A stretch of 64,000 bases of DNA, taken from assembly GCF_002994745.2 (NCBI RefSeq), contig NC_037088.1, forward strand, positions 65,862,397-65,926,396, given 5' to 3'. Each line of letters starts with the position of its first letter. The stretch's first letter is position 1. The stretch comes from Rosa chinensis. Lineage: Eukaryota; Streptophyta; Magnoliopsida; Rosales; Rosaceae. A program made the translations under genes and the position numbers. Shown one piece after another: positions 58,518-64,000 of the stretch. The notes beneath the pieces were generated by a model that saw only the letters and a list, made by a program, of their open reading frames with translations, ran no database searches and was not told the DNA's origin.

Positions 58518-60125
58518 TCAGAGCCGATCTATTGGCTCAGTGTGGTCCTGCACCGCAAGTCTCTCTGAGACATCACAAAGTGATTTGAGATTGCACTGAA
58601 TCAAAGCTTCTACAAAGTAGCAGGTTTCATCCTTGGTGTTCCCCTCGGGCACATCAACCACAAATGACTCGATCACCACAGTCCCTGGTCTTCCATCAAT
58701 GATCTCTGGATGGAGGGAAATGATTGAAGAGTAGTTCTGGGGAAAAAAGAATAATAATAATGAGAACTTGAAAGCTGAGTTATGTAGATTAACAAAGCAA
58801 TTTAACAGCTAGAAGCAAGCTCAAACTGTAACTCTTCTAACTAAGCGCAGCACTTAGTGCACATAGCGTGAGGTGGCATAGTTAGCCCGGAAGAGCCGGG
58901 GGGGTGTTTCCTGAGCAGCCTTAAAGAACTTACATTAAAACGAGGATACTCCAGTGAACAATGAAACTTCACTTTAAAATTTTGAGGAGATGATCTATTA
59001 AATTTAATCATATAAAATGAAGGAAAAGGGAAGAAATGGCTAGATCATAACAAGGAAGAGTGTCCATACCCTAAGTCTGTGATCTCCTCCGATTATTTTA
59101 ATGCTAAGAAGATGCTCGTCATCATCAAGAAGCTCCAACCTCTCAGTACTAGTGGTGGCAGGAAGCCCAGACTTAACATCAACTTCTCTGAGACTTCCAA
59201 TCTCAAGATTTCCCTGCACAACACACCTGCTCACGAATGGCTTGTACTTTTGGGGTTGATCAAACCGTCTTACCAATGACCAAACCTGAAAGAAACAGAA
59301 CGTTCACATTAGCGAAAGACATAAGCAAACCACACCAAAAAAACAATAGTAGTACCAGTAATTTTACATGCCAAATCTTGACAAATGTAGCATTTGCATC
59401 CAATATTTATCAGTAAGACTTGTGTCAAATATTAGAATGAGGTGAGGATCTCTCTCTCAAAGCACCCTAATCCACCATTTTGCTCGGAAACAAAATTTTC
59501 AGAAAGCTAGTAACACCTTAATCTCTCTCTCCTAATAAACCAAAACTCAAGTTAATGAATCTTCCAATTAACTTAAAGCAGCAATCTTTTCCTCAAGTGG
59601 GATCACATAAAACAATCAAACTTCCCTTCTCGTCGTTTTTTCAACTAAACTCTCTCAGCAACCACCGATTGCCATGCTCTCCATTTCACACACCGACTCC
59701 CTAACCCCAAACTCCAACCCTGAATCTCTCTTTACCGATAAAAACCAATACATAAACACAAGCACACACATACCGACCAAACAATATGTTACATAATTCA
59801 ATATTGCCGAAACACCAATCTCAGATCAGAACAAACACAATTAGACACACACCACCTAGCTTCTCGATTCCAAACAAATCACCTATAAATATTCAAATGC
59901 ATATCCATACAATAACGAGATGTGAAATCGCCAGTAAATATTCAAATGCATATGCATAGAAAAAAAACCAGAGTCAGTCAAAGTAAGTACAAGGTGAACA
60001 GGGGCCTTGATGTGCCTGACGAGCGTAGAGCTACACTGATGATCCTTCAGCTCGTGCCTATGGTGCCTCCTAATGTACTCATTAGCACCTCCTCCTCCTC
60101 CTCCATTCTTATTACTCCCATTCAT
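58518..60125 (-). CDS. PYL8: PYR/PYL/RCAR abscisic acid receptor, PYL8/9-like
   Basis: There are three coding exons on the minus strand, 60125-59991, 59285-59070 and 58736-58518, giving 189 residues. The START/Bet v 1-type fold shows HIKAPVHLVWSLVRRFDQPQ and YKPFVSRC with the ligand-binding Lys. The gate loop is SGLPA, the latch HRL (within IIGGDHRLRNYSS), and the C-terminal helix is KDETCYFVEALIQCNLKSL. All residues expected for ABA binding and PP2C inhibition appear to be present. The N-terminus has a glycine run (GGGGGG). Subfamily I (PYL7-10) is favoured by the CVVQGNLEIGSLREVDVKSG segment. These are soluble cytosolic and nuclear receptors, mostly monomeric. Position next to PTB matches PYL8/RCAR3 in Arabidopsis. 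Confidence 0.95.
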
Positions 60126-61006
60126 CTTCCTTCTTCTTTCTTCACTTCCTCTCTACACAACAACAACAACCAGAAATGAATGAGACCAATCTGCCAACCA
60201 GAAATAAATGAGACCAATCTCCAAACTAAAGCAGAGACCTTTAGCCAATCTCCAAACTAAAGCTTGTACCTTTAGCTTCAGCTCTGTTTCTGCGCTCTGG
60301 GATCACACTGCAACAAACAAGGAAAGTGGGTCAACTCAGTTCCAGTTGGTCAGAACTTGTGAGAGAGATAGAGAGAGAGAGAGAGAGAGACCGCCATAGA
60401 AGAAGCACCTCAGGCCTCCCTATCATCCTCAGGACCTCATCACCTATCTCACCTTTAATACATTAATAATCAAAACATGACAACTCTTTATTAATCTGCA
60501 ACTTGCAATATTTTTTGTCTCTAATCTCAAATAAAATAAATCGATTCTGATTTTCATGCTTAAATGCCCCTTTTATTCTGCCGTAACTACGACCATGCCA
60601 TTGCTTGTCTTTTTCTTACTAGTTTATCTTTTTGTCTCTGTTTTATGTACGCAATCTAATGGATTTATCGATCTTTTAGGGTTATTCGAGCGGAGTTTAT
60701 GTCACACGATTAGTTTAGGTGTGAAGTACTGGCGATGATCATCATGACAATGATCTTACAACTTTTAATTGGTAATTCTACTAAAGTTTTCAGATTTCGT
60801 AATTATCTATGAGCAATAAGCATAAAAAGAAATTACCACAAAAATAAAACTACACAGAACTTAAAGCACTCGCTTTTACTTCTATCTTGTTATAGAGTAG
60901 TGGTAGGAAGCTTCACCGTGAAGACAGGAGATCTGGAATAGAGCCAATTAGATCCACAACTGAGATAGAGTCATTCCGAGAACCAAAAGCTTGAAGGATG
61001 TGTTAT
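60126..61006 (-). promoter_or_regulatory. PYL leader and upstream region
   Basis: This is the 5' leader and promoter for the minus-strand PYL gene. It contains a short direct duplication (gagaccaatctgccaacc / gagaccaatctccaaac at about 60180-60225, then ccaatctccaaactaaagc twice). A (GA)n tract lies at 60361-60390, which read on the gene strand is a CT-rich leader motif. No splice sites of a leader intron are claimed. Confidence 0.4.
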
Positions 61007-61331
61007 GTTTTTGAGATTTTTTTTTTTTTTTAAAAGGGTTTGGAACCCAGCCTAGCTGGGAGGCTCAGCCCCACACCCGGTTCCGTTTATTATATTAATA
61101 GTAGAATTTTGCAATGGGGGGGGACATAAAACGTGAACCCCATGCTACAGAAGAACAATTACAATAATCCTCGTAGAGTACATCCTGAATAATAGCAGGA
61201 GTCTCATCTAACCAAATATCATCTAAGCCAGAAATACTAGCAAGATGTGCAAGCCTATGTGCAACACCATTTGCTTCACGAAAAATATGTCGGATTCTAA
61301 CTTATTGAAAAGCAGAAGTTTTTGAGATTTT
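61007..61331 (-). mobile_element. 5'-truncated LINE with 14-bp target duplication
   Basis: gtttttgagatttt at 61007-61020 recurs exactly at 61318-61331. On the plus strand the insert begins with a T-run, which is the poly(A) tail of a minus-strand element. The far end, read on the minus strand, encodes VRIRHIFREANGVAHRLAHL and then DDIWLDETPAIIQDVLYEDY, the C-terminal part of a plant LINE RNase H. The insert is about 297 bp, so it is heavily 5'-truncated. Confidence 0.88.
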
Positions 61332-62086
61332 ATGTGAATTAATTTGCTGCGAAAATGCAGTTTTTGTTAATTTATTAAACGAAATACATTTCGTGCAATT
61401 GGTCAGGGGCTAATCTGTCTGTTGACATTGGAAGTCTTAATAATCAATGACCCCTCCTTTCCCCATTCAATTAATCTTTGATTGCTTAACTGTTCGGCTG
61501 GACGAGTGACATTAAGACTTTCCCTTTAGTTTTTTTCAGTGGCCTATGGTGCCTAAAGAGTTGAGGTCACATGGGGGCTTCAATGAATAATGGATAACAC
61601 CCACGGTAGGTACATAAATATTATAGAATGCTTACCATTTTAGTGAAGCCTTTTATAATAAAAGTAAAACAAATATTTGTGGTTTCATTTTGTTCATGTT
61701 TGTGTTTGTCTGTCCTTATTTAAACAGAACAAAAACAAAATCTTTGACAAAAGCATGACATTAAAACAAGGAAAAATTAGTATGGATCATAAAAAAGTTC
61801 ATTAGAGATTTTGGTATTTTGTTAATTAAAACATATTTTAAATCTCATGTGTGGCCAATAATGAGATTAAGAAACATGATAAATTGAATATAAATTGGGC
61901 CTTGCATGGTTTGGCATGTTTGAAGGTAACATAGAAGCACATGTAGAATGTAATGGGATAAATTGGAAAATCATTTAAAAAATTGAGTCTTAATTTTTGA
62001 GTTCAGTCGGTTTCAGAATTGTTTAAAGATTATTATTGGAGGGTGAGAAATTAAGAACATGCGGTTTTGGAAAAAAAATCGAGTGT
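61332..62086. other. Intergenic DNA, no gene seen
   Basis: AT-rich sequence between the LINE and the hAT MITE without recognised features. Confidence 0.4.
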
Positions 62087-62094
62087 GTTATAGC

Positions 62095-62414
62095 CAGGGA
62101 CGGAACCAGGAATTTAAGTTGAGGGGGGCTAAATTTCTCTTATCTTGCAAGTTCTTCTCCAAGTTCATTCTTTTTTTTTGTTTTGCTGCACAAGTATAAG
62201 AAACAGAAGCCCAATTGCATTTATCTTCATGTAGAATGTGCAGCAATTATTAACAAAACTTGTTTGAGATTGTAATGGAGAAAATACTAATAGACTTGGA
62301 TAATAAATTATGATGATGACTTGGGTAATTATTCATTATCTATTAGATTTTTTTTTCAAATAAAAATTAAGGGGTGCTGCAGCACATCCCAGCACCCCCT
62401 TAGTTCCGTGCCTG
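62095..62414. mobile_element. hAT-type MITE, 320 bp
   Basis: The ends are cagggacggaacc and gttccgtgcctg (imperfect inverted repeats, one mismatch in 12). A perfect 8-bp duplication, gttatagc, flanks it at 62087-62094 and 62415-62422. The interior is AT-rich and non-coding, with the ends mirrored further inward as aggggggct / agcaccccctt. Confidence 0.9.
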
Positions 62415-62422
62415 GTTATAGC

Positions 62423-62970
62423 CCCATAGTTTTGAGTAGAATTTATAGTTTGAGAGTTTTTTTTTTCTCATTTTTTTTATGAGAAAGTTACGATTACAGT
62501 TTTTACATAATCGAGACATGAACTATTATAGTTTATGATTTTTAATTTTGTTTGTTTCACATTGAGAATAAATAAACAATATTGTATCTAATATTATAAA
62601 TTACTAATTAGAGCCTAAGCAACATGAAAAAAAATCGGAGTCCTAGGATGATACCAATGACTAAAATCATGTAACATGAAATATTAATACGTACATCTAG
62701 TGCCTTGTAGAATTTTTCTTTTGTCACTACCGAAAATTAATGTGCACATACATTAACGTATCATCATAAATAAAATGAAATCGATAATTAATTATTGTTA
62801 CCTCCTCTTGCATAGATTTTGAATTTTTACATCAAATTATCACCTCAATGTACATAAATGGCCGAACTGTCAAATCGGAAGAGGGTAAAGTGCATAAAGG
62901 AGCATATGTTATTAAACAAAGGAGTAAAAACCACACACCACAAAGAAGAATGTGGCGAAATTTCTTCTAA
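62423..62970. other. Intergenic DNA, no gene seen
   Basis: AT-rich, without exon-like or repeat structure that could be delimited. Confidence 0.35.
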
Positions 62971-64000
62971 TGTTTTTTTTTTAATATAAGTTGATTGTTA
63001 TTCAATAACCAACAGCCAAACGGCCATAGCTTACAAAACTTACATAAGAATTCTGGCAAGAAAATCCGGTAAAACCTTGTGAGGGCAAGTTTGTGCTTTG
63101 GATTTCTAGCAGCGATAGCCCTCTTGATAGAGCGAAGACCAGGCCCAAAATCGATCGAAGGCGTGACCCAGGAACAATTTTGTTGTGACTAGCTGGATGG
63201 TAACAGTAGCTATTTGGCTTGACGATAACGGCAGCTATTTAGCTTGATGATAACAGCAGCGATTTGGCTAGCAGCTACTTGGCCTGACGATAACAGCAGC
63301 TACTTGGCCTGATGATAACAGCAGCTACTTGGCAACGAATTAGACTTGAGTTCATAAGAGCAGGGCTTATATGCAGGAAAGGTGTGGGAGCTAGATGCAT
63401 GAGAGTTTAGCAGAGAGAGAGAGTTCCGGCAACAACATGGTTCTGGGTTTTGGGTTAAGGTTGGTTGGGAAGAACATGGGTTTAGAGACAAAGCTTGGTC
63501 TCTTGCTTGTTGCTTCTGGGCTGTTGTGGCCTTTTTTTTCCTACGGCAATGAACTCGCCCTTTATAGACGGGGAGGATTTGTGCCAAGAACCAGAGGCTT
63601 TGAAAAGGCATCCTTAGTTTTGATGGGATCAATCTAAAACCTTCAGCTTTTGTTTTCCCCATGAAATCAAAAGAATGAAGGCTTGCTTTGGCCAGGTGGG
63701 TAAAGACTGGTGGCGCGGGTATGGGACGACGATGGGGATCCAGATTTCGTGCTGCTGTGATCTTTAGGAGATTCTAATCCCCCAATTTCTGGTATTGAAA
63801 CTTGTGATTACAGACTTTTAGGGTTATTGAATGTTGAGATGATGAGATTGCTAAGGATATGGGTTAGGAGGCTTTTCCCTGAATTCTGGACTCTTGCCGA
63901 GAAAGGTGGAATACCAATTCCAGCAGCAATTCTGACAGACGGTTTATCTCGTTTGGATGAGAAGATGACTTTAATGGGCTTTGGGCAAGAGGTCATATGG
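62971..64000. other. GC-richer block of probable retroelement origin
   Basis: After a T-run at 62971-62982 (a possible poly(A) tail of a minus-strand retroposon) the composition becomes GC-richer and stays so to the window edge. It holds the tandem array at 63195-63335 and frames of up to 120 residues with no recognisable domains, for example on the minus strand 63300-63662 and 63808-63996. It may be a retroposon that continues beyond the window. Confidence 0.35.
63195..63335. repeat. Tandem array of about 27-bp units
   Basis: About five degenerate copies of a unit like taacagcagctacttggcct followed by gatga occur here. The last two copies are nearly identical. Confidence 0.8.

Overview
This is a stretch of nuclear DNA from a flowering plant, almost certainly a eudicot. 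The intron-rich genes have GT-AG introns and AT-rich flanks, and the window holds a plastid sigma factor, WRKY, SPCH-type bHLH, SWEET, PPR and PYR/PYL genes, with plant-type hAT, Mutator-like, copia and LINE-like insertions between them. The species cannot be read from the sequence. A moderately compact genome such as those of Rosaceae would fit, but that is a guess.

Layout. 0-8 kb: a doubtful small ORF, a long AT-rich upstream region, SPEECHLESS (SPCH, 3 coding exons, +), then a fold-back repeat. 8.1-16.6 kb: three nested mobile elements. An hAT-type MITE was split by a decayed copia LTR retrotransposon (coding on the minus strand), which was in turn split by a 2-kb non-autonomous hAT element. 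Target-site duplications are intact at all three levels. 16.6-17.7 kb: a poly(A) retroposon. 19-23 kb: a DUF1635-type gene (+) converging on a group III WRKY gene (-). 25.9-27.6 kb: a gene-capturing TIR element. 28.5-30.8 kb: plastid sigma factor SIG5 (+). 31.2-32.5 kb: a single-repeat R3-MYB of the TRY/CPC class (-). 33.1-39.1 kb: a second gene-capturing element carrying a lipase fragment, a MITE, a retroposon with a perfect 15-bp target duplication, a broken partial copy of the R3-MYB gene, and a LINE 3' end. 42.3-43.6 kb: SWEET3-like sugar transporter (+). 44.4-46.6 kb: a PPR gene (-) with a 1-nt frameshift. 46.8-47.6 kb: a TIR element enclosing a LINE fragment. 48.5-50.3 kb: an unnamed membrane protein. 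52.0-53.6 kb: GAR synthetase (PUR2). 54.2-57.8 kb: polypyrimidine-tract-binding protein (PTB2-like). 58.5-60.1 kb: an ABA receptor (PYL8/9-like, -). 61-64 kb: a LINE tail, an hAT MITE and tandem repeats.

The genes do not form an operon; each is an independent transcription unit. From memory, the Arabidopsis orthologues of PYL8, PTB2, SWEET3, TRY and SPCH lie next to each other on chromosome 5 (At5g53160-At5g53210), and WRKY30 and SIG5 are neighbours (At5g24110/At5g24120). This window interleaves the two sets, so it looks like an ancestral unfractionated version of two Arabidopsis segments. It also keeps two epidermal cell-fate regulators in one neighbourhood: SPCH (stomata) and TRY (trichome/hair inhibitor).

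The most unusual material is the transposon layer. The two gene-capturing elements share one conserved half (TIR, GC-rich block, GGGGGCAATA-type repeats) joined to different captured host fragments. There is also the triple nest with all duplications preserved, and a perfect 44-bp inverted repeat at 40.1 kb.
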